A model generated the notes under the pieces. The model had not been told where the DNA came from and made no database searches. It saw only the letters and a list, made by a program, of their open reading frames with translations. The position numbers were made by a program, and so were the translations under genes. From contig NZ_LFLZ01000049.1 in NCBI RefSeq assembly GCF_001189845.1, forward strand, positions 1-64,000: DNA of 64,000 bases. Direction: 5' to 3'. This document shows, in pieces, positions 16,471 through 25,633 of this stretch (its first letter is position 1; every line of letters begins with the position of its first letter). The stretch is from Bradyrhizobium tropiciagri. Its GTDB lineage: Bacteria; Pseudomonadota; Alphaproteobacteria; Rhizobiales; Xanthobacteraceae.

Positions 16471-16505
16471 TGCCGTCGCAATGATCATTGCGGCGGCGAT
16501 TTTTG
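16471..16505 (+). terminator. terminator of the tetR-dehalogenase operon
   Basis: GCCGTCGCAATGA and TCATTGCGGCGGC form a 13-base stem with one mismatch and almost no loop, followed by TTTTG. Confidence 0.7.
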
Positions 16506-16801
16506 TTGACTGGATGCCGCGCGGCGCATCAGCTTCCCGTAGTTTCCCGGATGGTCTTGCGCACCATTCGGCGGGCTAACTGCCGCACGCGTATATCAAG
16601 CCTTGTCGAAGACGGCCAGAAACGCGCATATTTGTGCACCCGCTGTCATGAATCATCCCTAATATCTTGAAGATGCGCGTTTTATTGTCGTTTGACGAAT
16701 TCCACTGCGGCTTAAAACGCGCTACACGGGGCAGGGCACAGCGAAGCGCCGGCGGAGATCGCCTGGAAGCCGTCGTCGCGGGATCGCAATTCGAGGTCTA
16801 G
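16506..16801. other. intergenic region without a recognisable gene
   Basis: About 300 bases, slightly less GC-rich than its neighbours, between the terminator and the flippase-like gene. I see no open frame with a Shine-Dalgarno and no repeat-family copy. It probably carries the promoter of the downstream gene. Confidence 0.5.
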
Positions 16802-17857
16802 ATGCTGGAAGCAATACGCAGGGCGATGGCGTTTCTACGCCAGAAGCAACTCCTGCATCGGCTGGGTGTTGTCATCAGCATCGCCGTCATCGGCATCGCC
16901 TGCTACGTCCTCTACCACATGCTGCGCGGCATCGACACCAACGAGGTGCTCGAGGCCATCAAGAGCACCGAGCCGCGGCAGATCATGCTGGCGGGACTAT
17001 TCGTCGCAGCCGGCTATTTCACGCTGACCTTCTACGATCTGTTCGCGGTGCGCGCGATCGGCCATGCCCACGTGCCCTATCGCATCAATGCGCTCGCGGC
17101 ATTCACCTCCTATTCGATCGGCCACAATGTCGGCGCCAGCGTCTTCACCGGCGGCGCGGTGCGCTACCGGATCTATTCGGCCTGGGGATTGAACGCGATC
17201 GACGTCGCCAAGATTTGCTTTCTCGCCGGCCTGACCTTCTGGCTCGGCAATGCCGCGGTGCTCGGGCTCGGCATCGCCTATCACCCGGAAGCCGCCGCCA
17301 ACATCGACCAGCTGCCGCCGTGGCTCAACCGCACGCTGGCGTTCGGCATCATCATCGCGCTGGTCGCCTATGTGGTCTGGGTCTGGACCCAGCCGCGGGT
17401 GGTCGGCCGCGGGCCGTGGACGGTGACCCTGCCGGGCGGCCCGCTGACGCTGCTGCAGATCGCGATCGGCATCGTCGACCTCGGCTTCTGCGCGCTGGCG
17501 ATGTACGTGCTGGTGCCGGACGAGCCCAATCTCGGCTTCGTCGTGGTCGCGGTCATCTTCGTGTCGGCGACCCTGCTCGGCTTCGCCAGCCATTCCCCCG
17601 GGGGGCTCGGGGTGTTCGATGCCGCCATGCTGGTCGGCCTCTGGCAGATGGACCGCGAGGACCTGCTCGGCGGCATGCTGCTGTTCCGCCTGCTCTACTA
17701 TATTGCGCCATTCGTCATATCTGTAATCTTGCTGACGTTTCGGGAGGTTATCGTCGGCGCCCGACTCAAACGGCTGCCGCAGACTGATTCGGGTCCCCGC
17801 GCCGAGCCGCACCATGAGGCGGTTCTGGTCCGCAAGCGCGGTGATTCCGGGGTCTGA
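16802..17857 (+). CDS. YbhN/UPF0104-type integral membrane protein (LPG synthase TM-domain family)
   Basis: A 351-residue polytopic protein with about eight membrane segments and the family motif FTSYSIGHNVGASVFTGGAV. This matches the transmembrane half of lysylphosphatidylglycerol synthases without the aminoacyl-transfer domain. Such stand-alone proteins are thought to act as lipid flippases or related transporters. The gene ends 84 bases before phoR, but nothing in sequence ties it to phosphate control. The basic N-terminal region suggests a cytoplasmic start. Confidence 0.82.
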   Translation: MLEAIRRAMAFLRQKQLLHRLGVVISIAVIGIACYVLYHMLRGIDTNEVLEAIKSTEPRQIMLAGLFVAAGYFTLTFYDLFAVRAIGHAHVPYRINALAAFTSYSIGHNVGASVFTGGAVRYRIYSAWGLNAIDVAKICFLAGLTFWLGNAAVLGLGIAYHPEAAANIDQLPPWLNRTLAFGIIIALVAYVVWVWTQPRVVGRGPWTVTLPGGPLTLLQIAIGIVDLGFCALAMYVLVPDEPNLGFVVVAVIFVSATLLGFASHSPGGLGVFDAAMLVGLWQMDREDLLGGMLLFRLLYYIAPFVISVILLTFREVIVGARLKRLPQTDSGPRAEPHHEAVLVRKRGDSGV

Positions 17858-17941
17858 TGACGCGGCCCGATGCCTCCCGAGGGATGGTCGATATGACCGT
17901 GCCTGGGCGAGACACGAACCGACGGGAAGAAAGCCGCCGCG

Positions 17942-19255
17942 ATGGCAATTGACGATACCCCGCAGTCCATTTTCTCGCCCTGGCCCGACCGCCTGCGCCA
18001 TTCCGCGCTGATCCTGCTTGCCGCAGCGCTGGCGCTCAGCGTGGTGGTCGCGCTCGGCGAATTGTCGCTGGTGCGCGCCTGCGCGGTGTTCGTCTGCATC
18101 GCGGCCGCGGCGCTGGTGCCATGGCGGCTGCATGATGCCGGGACCTCGCGCGAGGATGTCCGCGGCGTCAATCCGGTCGAGGCCGCGGCCGTCAGCGCCG
18201 TCGTCGCCGGCATGCCGGATCCCGCCGTGCTGCTCGATCGCGCCGGGCGCGTCATCCATCTCAATGCCGCCGCGGCCCAGCTCGCGCCGGCGCTGCGCAA
18301 GAACGAATTGGCGCAATTTGCCCTGCGTTCGCCTGAAATCATCACCGCGCTGCGCGAGGCGATTGCGACCACCGAGCCGCGCCGCGCCACCTACACCGAC
18401 CACGTGCCGGTCGATCGCTGGATGGAATTGGTGATCACGCCGGTGCCGGTGCCGACCCAGTTCGGCGGCACCGAGAAGTGCATGCTGATGACCTTCCACG
18501 ACCTGACGCCGCTGCGCCGGGTCGAGGAGATGCGCGCCGATTTCGTCGCCAACGCCAGCCATGAGCTGCGCACGCCGCTGGCCGCGCTGTCCGGCTTCAT
18601 CGACACGCTGCAGGGGCCGGCGCGCGAGGACGCGCGGGCGCGCGAGCGCTTCCTCGGCATCATGCACACCCAGGCCACCCGCATGGCGCGGCTGATCGAC
18701 GACCTGCTGTCGCTGTCGCGGGTCGAGCTGTCGGCCCATGTGCGGCCCGAGGCCTCGATCGACATCGTGCCGATCATTCGCCAGGTGGCGGACGGGCTCG
18801 AGGCGCTGGCCAGCGAGCGCCAGGTCGAGATCGACGTCGACCTGCCGCAGGCCCCGGTCACGATCGCCGGCGACCGCGAGGAACTGCTCCGCCTGTTCGA
18901 GAACCTGATCGAGAACGCCCTCAAATACGGCGCCTCGGGCGGCCGCGTCATAGTGTCGCTCAATCAGACCGTTCCGGGCGCATCGGGCGAGGGGAGCCCC
19001 GAAATCCGTGTCATGGTACGGGATTTCGGCCCCGGCATCGCCCCGGAGCACCTGCCGCGGCTGACCGAGCGGTTCTACCGGGTGGATGTCGGCGACAGCC
19101 GCAACCAGGGCGGAACGGGCCTCGGATTATCGCTGGTGAAACATATTCTTAACCGTCACCGCGGGCGTCTCTTGATCGAGAGCGTGCCGAGGAATGGCGC
19201 GACTTTTACCGCCTGTTTTCCCCGGCCGAAGCCCTCGCTTTCGACTCAAAGCTAA
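17942..19255 (+). CDS. phoR: phosphate regulon sensor histidine kinase PhoR
   Basis: A 437-residue inner-membrane kinase. Two N-terminal membrane segments (about residues 20-60) precede a PAS domain. The HisKA motif is FVANASHELRTPLAALSGF with phospho-accepting H207. The ATP-binding domain has NLIENALKYGA, DFGPGIAPEHL and GGTGLGLSLVK. It autophosphorylates under phosphate limitation and acts on PhoB, encoded at the far end of this block. The presence of pstSCAB and phoU directly downstream makes the identity secure. Its own promoter is not obvious. Confidence 0.93.
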   Translation: MAIDDTPQSIFSPWPDRLRHSALILLAAALALSVVVALGELSLVRACAVFVCIAAAALVPWRLHDAGTSREDVRGVNPVEAAAVSAVVAGMPDPAVLLDRAGRVIHLNAAAAQLAPALRKNELAQFALRSPEIITALREAIATTEPRRATYTDHVPVDRWMELVITPVPVPTQFGGTEKCMLMTFHDLTPLRRVEEMRADFVANASHELRTPLAALSGFIDTLQGPAREDARARERFLGIMHTQATRMARLIDDLLSLSRVELSAHVRPEASIDIVPIIRQVADGLEALASERQVEIDVDLPQAPVTIAGDREELLRLFENLIENALKYGASGGRVIVSLNQTVPGASGEGSPEIRVMVRDFGPGIAPEHLPRLTERFYRVDVGDSRNQGGTGLGLSLVKHILNRHRGRLLIESVPRNGATFTACFPRPKPSLSTQS

Positions 19256-19275
19256 GCATTTTCAGCCGCTTAGCT

Positions 19276-19293
19276 CTGTCATCCAACTGTCAT
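19276..19293 (+). promoter_or_regulatory. Pho box upstream of pstS
   Basis: CTGTCAT-CCAA-CTGTCAT is a perfect pair of PhoB half-sites with the canonical four-base spacer. It lies about 100 bases before the pstS start, so phosphate starvation should activate pstS and the genes behind it through PhoB. Confidence 0.9.
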
Positions 19294-19391
19294 CCAACCT
19301 TCGTAAAAGCAGCACCGACCGCTCCTAGATGGACCGGCGTGAGCGCGATCGGGCGCATTCGGCGCTTCGCTCACGAGATGGAGACCACCCC

Positions 19392-20402
19392 ATGAATTTC
19401 ATTAAAGCAATCGTCGCTGCCGGCATGATCGCCGCTTCGACGTCGGCCTTCGCTGCCGATATTACCGGCGCGGGCGCAACGTTTCCGTTCCCGATCTATT
19501 CGAAGTGGGCTGACGCCTACAAGAAGGAGACCGGCAACGGTCTGAACTATCAGTCGATCGGCTCCGGCGCCGGCATCAAGCAGATCCAGGCCAAGACCGT
19601 GACCTTCGGCGCCACCGACGCGCCGCTCAAGGCCGAGCAGCTCGAGAAGGACGGCCTCGTCCAGTGGCCGATGGTGATGGGCGCGATCGTTCCGGTCGTG
19701 AACGTCGAGGGCATCAAGCCGGGCGATCTCGTGCTGTCGGGCGAAGTGCTCGGCGACATCTATCTCGGCAAGATCACCAAGTGGAATGACGCGGCGATCG
19801 CCAAGCTCAATCCGAAGCTGACCCTGCCGGCCGACGCCATCACCGTCGTGCGCCGTTCGGATGGCTCGGGCACCACCTTCAATTTCACCGACTACCTCTC
19901 CAAGTCGAACGCCGACTGGAAGTCCAAGGTCGGTTCGGGCACCGCGGTCGAATGGCCGGTCGGCGTCGGCGCCAAGGGCAACGAAGGCGTTGCCGGCAAC
20001 ATCAGCCAGACCAAGAACGCGATCGGCTATGTCGAATACGCTTATGCCAAGCAGAACAAGCTGACCTACACCGCATTGGTCAACAAGGCCGGCAAGACCG
20101 TGCAGCCGACCGTTGCCGCCTTCCAGGCCGCCGCGTCGAACGCCGACTGGGCCAAGGCCCCCGGCTACTACGTGATCCTGACCGACCAGCCGGGTGAAGC
20201 CTCCTGGCCGATCACCGCTGCGACCTTCATCCTGATGCACAAGGACGCGACCGACAAGGCGGCCTCGCAGGAAGCGCTCAAGTTCTTCAAGTACGCCTTC
20301 GAGAAGGGCGACAAGGCGGCCGAAGAGCTCGACTACATCCCGATGCCCGACTCGGTCGTCAAGCTGATCGAGAAGACCTGGTCGTCGGACATCAAGAGCT
20401 AA
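19392..20402 (+). CDS. pstS: phosphate ABC transporter, substrate-binding protein PstS
   Basis: A 336-residue periplasmic phosphate-binding protein. The signal peptide MNFIKAIVAAGMIAASTSA is followed by the mature start ADITGAGATFPFPIYSKWAD. Ligand-loop motifs IGSGAGIKQI, FGATDAPL and RRSDGSGTTFNFTDYL are present. The ATG follows a short purine-rich stretch. It is controlled by the Pho box at 19276. A stem-loop after its stop may raise its message level over the membrane components. No defect is seen. Confidence 0.95.
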   Translation: MNFIKAIVAAGMIAASTSAFAADITGAGATFPFPIYSKWADAYKKETGNGLNYQSIGSGAGIKQIQAKTVTFGATDAPLKAEQLEKDGLVQWPMVMGAIVPVVNVEGIKPGDLVLSGEVLGDIYLGKITKWNDAAIAKLNPKLTLPADAITVVRRSDGSGTTFNFTDYLSKSNADWKSKVGSGTAVEWPVGVGAKGNEGVAGNISQTKNAIGYVEYAYAKQNKLTYTALVNKAGKTVQPTVAAFQAAASNADWAKAPGYYVILTDQPGEASWPITAATFILMHKDATDKAASQEALKFFKYAFEKGDKAAEELDYIPMPDSVVKLIEKTWSSDIKS

Positions 20403-20422
20403 GTCAGACGCTTCGAACTAGG

Positions 20423-20449
20423 CCTGTGCCGCCTCATCGGCGGCGCAGG
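20423..20449 (+). promoter_or_regulatory. stem-loop in the pstS-pstC gap
   Basis: CCTGTGCCGCC and GGCGGCGCAGG form an 11-base stem with a five-base loop and no U-tract. A hairpin like this after a binding-protein gene commonly stabilises the upstream message; here this is inferred from position. Confidence 0.5.
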
Positions 20450-20615
20450 TTGAGCGACCAAGACCCGGGTTCCGTCACCGCCGAAGACGCGCGGATGGGG
20501 CCCGGGTTCGCGCCCCCGGCGCAACCGGAACGACGCCCGGCTTCATGCGTCAGTGAAGATCGCTTCGGGGGCGTGGCGGTTTGTGCAGGTTTCAAATAAA
20601 AACGAGGGGATTGGC

Positions 20616-21613
20616 GTGGCAGACATGGCTGTTCAGAGCGATGTGATGGAAGCCGCGGGACCTTACGATCGCGCCAAGGCCCTCAGCGCCTTCAAGCTGG
20701 GTGATCTCACCTTCTACTGGATCACCCGCATCTCGGCGATCTCGGTTCTGCTGATCCTCGGCGGCATCATCCTGTCGCTGATCGTCGGCGCCTGGCCGGC
20801 GATGAAGGAATATGGCTTCGCCTTCCTCTGGACGCAGCGCTGGGCGCCTTCGGCCGATCCGCCGGTGCTCGGCGCGCTCGGCCCGATCTACGGCACGCTG
20901 ATCACCTCCGTCATCGCCATGCTGATCGCCATTCCGGTCGGCATCGGCATCGCCGTATTCCTCACCGAGCTGTGCCCGCAATGGCTGCGCCGCCCGATCG
21001 GCATCGCCATCGAGCTGCTCGCCGGCATCCCCTCGATCATTTACGGCATGTGGGGCTTCTTCGTGCTCGGGCCGTTCCTGGCCAACACGTTCCAGCCTTT
21101 CATGATCAGGATCTTTGAAGGCATTCCGGTGCTGGGCGCGGTGTTCGCTGGCCCGCCGTCCTATCTCAGCCTGTTCAACGCCGCGCTGATCCTCGCCATC
21201 ATGGTGCTGCCCTTCATCACCGCGATCTCGGTCGACGTGTTCAAGACCGTGCCACCCGTGCTGAAGGAGGCCGCCTACGGCATGGGCTGCACCACCTGGG
21301 AAGTCGTCCGCAGCGTGGTGATCCCCTCACCCGCGTCGGCGTGATCGGCGGCATCATGCTGGCGCTCGGCCGCGCCCTCGGCGAGACCATGGCGGTGACC
21401 TTCATCATCGGCAACTCGTTCCGCATCTCGTCGTCGATCTTCGCGCCCGGCACCACGATCTCGGCGGCGATCGCCAGCGAATTCGCCGAGAGCGACGGCC
21501 TGCACCAGTCCGGCCTGATCCTGCTCGGCCTCCTGCTGTTCGTGCTGACCTTCTTCGTGCTCGCCGGCGCCCGGCTGATGCTGATGCGGCTTGAACAGAA
21601 GGCGGGGAAGTGA
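20616..21613 (+). CDS. pstC: phosphate ABC transporter permease PstC (frameshifted as sequenced)
   Basis: Inner-membrane permease of the Pst transporter, predicted 332 residues once repaired. The reading frame breaks at 21327/21328: ATCCCCT-CACCCGC should read ATC CCC TAC ACC CGC (IPYTR), so one A is missing. Both halves are otherwise perfect: the first ends CTTWEVVRSVVIP, the second continues GVIGGIMLALGRALGETMAV, the permease EAA-type loop. GTG 20616 is chosen because GAGGGG lies six bases upstream. As written the protein would stop after IPSPASA. Error in the sequence is more likely than loss, because pstA and pstB are intact. Confidence 0.88.
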
Positions 21614-21617
21614 CGCC

Positions 21618-22463
21618 ATGAACCCGATCTACAAATCCCGCCGCCGCAGCGACATCGTCATTCGCGCACTCTGTGTCGGCGCCGCGCTGTTCGGCGTCAC
21701 CTGGCTGGCGCTGATCCTGATCACGCTGCTCTACAACGGCATTGCCGGCCTCAGCGTGCAACTGTTCACCCAGAATACGCCGCCGCCGGGCTCCACCGAT
21801 GGCGGCCTGCTCAACGCCATCGTCGGTTCGGTCATCATGACGGTGATCGGCGTCGGCATCGGCGCGCCGCTCGGCATGTTCGCCGGCACCTACCTCGCCG
21901 AGTACGGCAAACACGACAAGCTCACCTCGGTGATCCGCTTCATCAACGACATCCTGCTCAGCGCACCCTCGATTATCATCGGCCTGTTCATCTATGGCGC
22001 GGTGGTGGTGCCGATGCGCGGCTTCTCGGCGATCGCAGGCGCGCTCGCGCTCGCCGTGATCGTGATCCCGGTCGTGCTGCGCACCACCGAGGACATGCTG
22101 CTGCTGGTGCCCAATCCGCTGCGCGAGGCCGCCTCCGCGCTCGGCCTGCCGCGTTCGCTGGTGATCAAGCGGATCGCCTATCGGGCTGCACGCAGCGGCT
22201 TGATCACCGGCGTGCTGCTGGCGACCGCGCGCGTCGCCGGCGAAACCGCGCCGCTGCTGTTCACCGCGCTGTCAAACCAGTTCTTCAGCTGGGATCTGAC
22301 CAAGACGATGGCCAACCTGCCGGTGACCATCAACAATTTCGTGCAGAGCCCCTACGCTTACTGGAAAGAGCTGGCGTGGAGCGGCGCACTGCTCATCACA
22401 TTCACCGTGCTCGCGTTGAATATCGGCGCGCGTATCCTTGGTGCCGAAAGGACCGCAAAATGA
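21618..22463 (+). CDS. pstA: phosphate ABC transporter permease PstA
   Basis: A 281-residue permease partner of PstC with about six membrane segments. The cytoplasmic coupling loop REAASALGLPRSLVIKRI contacts PstB. The segment AGTYLAEYGKHDKLTSVIRF is typical of PstA. It starts four bases after the pstC stop. Its stop overlaps the pstB start (ATGA), so translation is coupled along the operon. Confidence 0.93.
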   Translation: MNPIYKSRRRSDIVIRALCVGAALFGVTWLALILITLLYNGIAGLSVQLFTQNTPPPGSTDGGLLNAIVGSVIMTVIGVGIGAPLGMFAGTYLAEYGKHDKLTSVIRFINDILLSAPSIIIGLFIYGAVVVPMRGFSAIAGALALAVIVIPVVLRTTEDMLLLVPNPLREAASALGLPRSLVIKRIAYRAARSGLITGVLLATARVAGETAPLLFTALSNQFFSWDLTKTMANLPVTINNFVQSPYAYWKELAWSGALLITFTVLALNIGARILGAERTAK

Positions 22464-23278
22464 CCGAGCTTTCCGTCTCCACGACTGCCGCGGGCCACGT
22501 TCCCCAGGTTCCGCTTCCGGAAGCGCCGCCGAAAGTCACGGTACGCAACCTCAACTTCTATTATGGCGAACACCACGCGCTGAAGAACATCAACCTGACG
22601 CTGGGCACCAACCGCGTCACGGCGTTCATCGGCCCGTCGGGCTGCGGCAAGTCGACCCTGCTGCGCATTTTCAACCGGATGTACGACCTCTATCCGGGCC
22701 AGCGCGCGGTCGGCCAGCTGATGCTGGACCAGACCAACATTCTCGATCCCAAGCTCGACCTCAATCTGCTGCGTGCGCGGGTCGGCATGGTGTTCCAGAA
22801 GCCGACGCCGTTCCCGATGACGATCTACGAGAACATCGCCTTCGGCATCCGCCTCTACGAGAAGATCTCTAAGTCCGAGATGGACGACCGGGTCGAGAAG
22901 GCGCTGCGCGGCGGCGCGCTGTGGAACGAAGTCAAGGACAAGCTGAACGCCTCCGGCCTGTCGCTCTCCGGCGGCCAGCAGCAGCGGCTGTGCATCGCGC
23001 GGACCGTCGCGGTGCGCCCCGAGGTGATCCTGTTCGACGAACCGTGCTCGGCGCTCGATCCGATCTCGACCGCCAAGGTCGAGGAGCTGATCCAGGAGCT
23101 CTCCGAGGACTACACGATCGCGATCGTGACCCACAACATGCAGCAGGCAGCGCGCGTCTCGGACAAGACCGCCTTCATGTATCTCGGCGAGCTGATCGAG
23201 TTCGACGACACCAACAAGATCTTCACCTCGCCGAGCGATCGACGCACCCAGGACTACATCACCGGCCGGTTCGGCTGA
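22460..23278 (+). CDS. pstB: phosphate ABC transporter ATPase PstB
   Basis: A 272-residue ATPase that powers phosphate import through PstC/PstA. The Walker A motif GPSGCGKST is at residues 58-66, the signature LSGGQQQRL begins at residue 169, and Walker B is VILFDEPCSALDP with the H-loop IVTHNMQQA. The N-terminal 30 residues before VTVRNLNFYYGE are a variable extension. Together with PhoU it also relays phosphate status to PhoR. Confidence 0.95.
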   Translation: MTELSVSTTAAGHVPQVPLPEAPPKVTVRNLNFYYGEHHALKNINLTLGTNRVTAFIGPSGCGKSTLLRIFNRMYDLYPGQRAVGQLMLDQTNILDPKLDLNLLRARVGMVFQKPTPFPMTIYENIAFGIRLYEKISKSEMDDRVEKALRGGALWNEVKDKLNASGLSLSGGQQQRLCIARTVAVRPEVILFDEPCSALDPISTAKVEELIQELSEDYTIAIVTHNMQQAARVSDKTAFMYLGELIEFDDTNKIFTSPSDRRTQDYITGRFG

Positions 23279-23283
23279 CCGGC

Positions 23284-23328
23284 GCATGATCCGGAAAAGT
23301 GGAGACCGGTTTTCCGATCGGATCATGC
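23284..23328. repeat. family D palindromic repeat (copy 2)
   Basis: GCATGATCCGGAAAAGTGGA and CGGTTTTCCGATCGGATCATGC arms as at 9700. It separates pstB from phoU. A further ATCATGATCCCCGGGATCATGAT-type palindrome follows at 23347-23369. Confidence 0.75.
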
Positions 23329-23385
23329 TAAAATTCAGGACACGAAATCATGATCCCCGGGATCATGATTGAGGGGAGACAAGCG

Positions 23386-24102
23386 ATGGCTTCTGAACAT
23401 ACCGCCAAGGCATTCGACAGCGACCTGCAGGAGTTGACCCGCCTGGTCGCCGAGATGGGCGGCCTCGTCGAGCGGATGATTACCGAATCGGTCGATGCGC
23501 TGATCCGTCGCGACGTCGCGCTCGGCAAGCGCGTGGTCGCCGCCGACATCGATATCGACAATCTGCAGCGCGTCATCGAAGAGCGCGCGGTGCTGACGAT
23601 CGCGCGCCGCCAGCCGATGGCGATCGACCTGCGCGAGATCGTCAGCGCGATGCGCGTTGCCACCGACCTCGAGCGGATCGGCGACCTTGCCAAGAACATG
23701 GGCAAGCGCGTCGCAGCGCTGGAAAGCGATTTCCAACCGCTGAAGCTGATCCGCGGCCTGGAGCACATGACCGACCTCGTGCTGTCGCAAGTCAAGTCGG
23801 TGCTCGACGCCTATGCCGCGCACGATCTGCCGGCGGCGATGAACGTCTGGAAGGGCGACGAGGAGGTCGACGCGATCTGCACCTCGCTGTTCCGCGAGCT
23901 GCTCACCTACATGATGGAGGACCCGCGCAACATCTCGTTCTGCATCCATCTGATGTTCTGCGCCAAGAACATCGAGCGCATCGGCGATCACGCGACCAAC
24001 ATCGCCGAGACGGTGTTCTACATGATCGAGGGCCAGCAGATCACCGACAAGCGCCCGAAGGGCGACATGACGACTTTTGCCACCACGGTGCCGGGTACCT
24101 AG
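23386..24102 (+). CDS. phoU: phosphate signalling regulator PhoU
   Basis: A 238-residue helical protein that dampens PhoR signalling when phosphate is ample. Two PhoU repeats are visible, each with the metal-contact E/DxxxD-type motif: IVSAMRVATDLERIGDLAKN in the first and MFCAKNIERIGDHATN in the second. GAGGGGAG precedes ATG 23386, which is preferred over an upstream in-frame ATG at 23350. It is the penultimate gene of the Pho block. Confidence 0.94.
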   Translation: MASEHTAKAFDSDLQELTRLVAEMGGLVERMITESVDALIRRDVALGKRVVAADIDIDNLQRVIEERAVLTIARRQPMAIDLREIVSAMRVATDLERIGDLAKNMGKRVAALESDFQPLKLIRGLEHMTDLVLSQVKSVLDAYAAHDLPAAMNVWKGDEEVDAICTSLFRELLTYMMEDPRNISFCIHLMFCAKNIERIGDHATNIAETVFYMIEGQQITDKRPKGDMTTFATTVPGT

Positions 24103-24232
24103 AACATGATCCGCAAGCGCGGAGCCGGATTGTCTTTCCGACAAGTCGTTTCCGCGGGGATTGTGCTCAGGAAAGTAAGCGTTTCGGTTTGCGTCTGGGC
24201 AACGGATCACCACAGAGAAAGAACTTAAACCG

Positions 24233-24942
24233 ATGAGCGCACGCATTCTGGTAGTCGAAGACGAGGAAGCGCTGACGACGTTGTTGCGCTATAACCTCGA
24301 TGCGGAAGGCTACGATGTCGAAACCGTGGGGCGCGGCGACGATGCCGATACTCGGCTGAAGGAGCGCGTTCCCGACCTCGTGGTGCTGGACTGGATGCTG
24401 CCGGGCCTGTCCGGCATCGAGCTGTGCCGCCGCCTGCGGGCGCGGCCCGAGACCAAGCAGCTGCCGATCATCATGCTGACCGCGCGCGGCGAGGAGAGCG
24501 AGCGCGTGCGCGGGCTTGCCACCGGCGCCGACGATTACATCGTCAAGCGTTCTCGGTGCCCGAATTGCTGGCACGGGTGAAGGGCCTGCTGCGCCGCGCG
24601 AGCCCGGAGCGGCTTGCGACCGTGCTGACCTATGGCGACATCGAGCTTGACCGCGAGAAGCGCCGCGTGGCGCGCTCGGGCCGCCCGATCGATCTCGGGC
24701 CGACCGAGTATCGTCTGCTCGAGTTCTTCCTCGAGCATCCCGGCCGCGTGTTCAGCCGCGAGCAGCTGCTGGACAGCGTCTGGGGCCGCGACATCTACAT
24801 CGATGAGCGCACCGTCGACGTGCATATCGGCCGCCTGCGCAAGCTGCTCAATCCGGGCCGCGAGCAGGATCCGATCCGCACCGTGCGCGGCGCCGGCTAT
24901 GCGCTCGACGACCGCTTTGCAAAGGCCGAGCCGCAGCCGTAA
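24233..24942 (+). CDS. phoB: phosphate regulon response regulator PhoB (frameshifted as sequenced)
   Basis: OmpR-type DNA-binding response regulator, 236 residues after repair. The receiver has VVEDEE near the N-terminus, phospho-acceptor D53 (LDWMLPG) and K in DDYIVKP. The frame breaks at 24548: GTCAAG-CGTTCTCG should read GTC AAG CCG TTC TCG (VKPFS), one C missing. The rest reads SVPELLARVKGLLRR, then a winged helix with GPTEYRLLEFFLEHPGRVFS and RTVDVHIGRLRKLL. Without repair the DNA-binding domain would be lost. Sequencing error is the likelier explanation. Confidence 0.88.
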
Positions 24943-24971
24943 CGGGCTGGCAACAATCGCAACAACGGTCC

Positions 24972-25058
24972 CGTCATTGCGAGCGTAGCGAAGCAATCCA
25001 TCCTACCGCAAATGCGGAACGATGGATTGCTTCGTCGCTTCGCTCCTCGCAATGACGG
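24972..25058. repeat. palindromic intergenic repeat, family A (copy 3)
   Basis: Arms CGTCATTGCGAGCGTAGCGA and TTCGCTCCTCGCAATGACG enclose GCAATCCATC/GATGGATTGC. It lies in the convergent gap between phoB and gcrA. Confidence 0.8.
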
Positions 25059-25064
25059 CACAAA

Positions 25065-25094
25065 AAATCCCCGCTTGCGCGGGGATTTGTTTTT
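25065..25094. terminator. bidirectional terminator between phoB and gcrA
   Basis: AAATCCCCGC-TTGC-GCGGGGATTT is a perfect ten-base stem flanked by A-runs and TTTGTTTTT. It can stop transcription from both convergent genes. Confidence 0.85.
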
Positions 25095-25120
25095 GCAGTC
25101 CAGGCTAGTTTCCCGAGTGC

Positions 25121-25633
25121 TTATTTGATCTGTGGCTTCGCCGACGGCCGGCGGCGATCGGCAGCGGGCTGGTAGGCGACGCGCGAGTGATGCGCGCAAT
25201 AGGGCAGCCCGGCGAGCGCCTTGCCGCCGCAGAAGAAGAACTCCGGGCTCGAGGGATCGCCGACCGGCCAATGGCAGGTCGCTTCATTGAGCTCGAGCAG
25301 CGACAGCCGCTGGCTCATCGGCACCACGTTGTCGTAGGAGATCGGATCCGGCTCCATCTCGACCTCGAAGGCATGCGCGAGCGCGGTGTTGCCGCGCGAG
25401 ACCGGGCGCGCCACCCGCATCATGTGCTGGGCGGGACGGGCCTTGCGCTGCCGCGGCGCCGCCGTGGAGGGAGCCTTGGCGCGGCCGGAAAGGCCGAGCC
25501 GGTGCACTTTGCCGATCACGGCGTTTCGCGTCACATTGCCAAGTTCCGCTGCGATCTGGCTGGCCGAGAGGCCAGACTCCCAGAGCTTCTTCAGCTGCTC
25601 GACGCGATCGTCGGACCAGGTCAATACCGTCAT
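25121..25633 (-). CDS. gcrA: GcrA cell cycle regulator
   Basis: A 170-residue GcrA-family protein, a sigma70-associated activator of promoters methylated at GANTC by CcrM in alphaproteobacteria. The N-terminus reads TWSDDRVEQLKKLWESGLSA and continues SQIAAELGNVTRNAVIGKVH, the conserved DNA-binding helix-turn-helix. The C-terminal domain (CHWPVGDPSSPEFFFCGGKA, then LPYCAHHSRVAY) is the sigma-interacting part. I use ATG 25633, where the family begins; the open frame extends upstream without family similarity. Two GANTC sites lie in its upstream region at 25845 and 25858. Confidence 0.94.
   Translation of the reverse strand: MTVLTWSDDRVEQLKKLWESGLSASQIAAELGNVTRNAVIGKVHRLGLSGRAKAPSTAAPRQRKARPAQHMMRVARPVSRGNTALAHAFEVEMEPDPISYDNVVPMSQRLSLLELNEATCHWPVGDPSSPEFFFCGGKALAGLPYCAHHSRVAYQPAADRRRPSAKPQIK

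Noticed and set aside
16997..19051. A 684-codon minus-strand open frame over the flippase and phoR genes
   Set aside because: Antisense of two recognised genes; no family similarity, biased composition.
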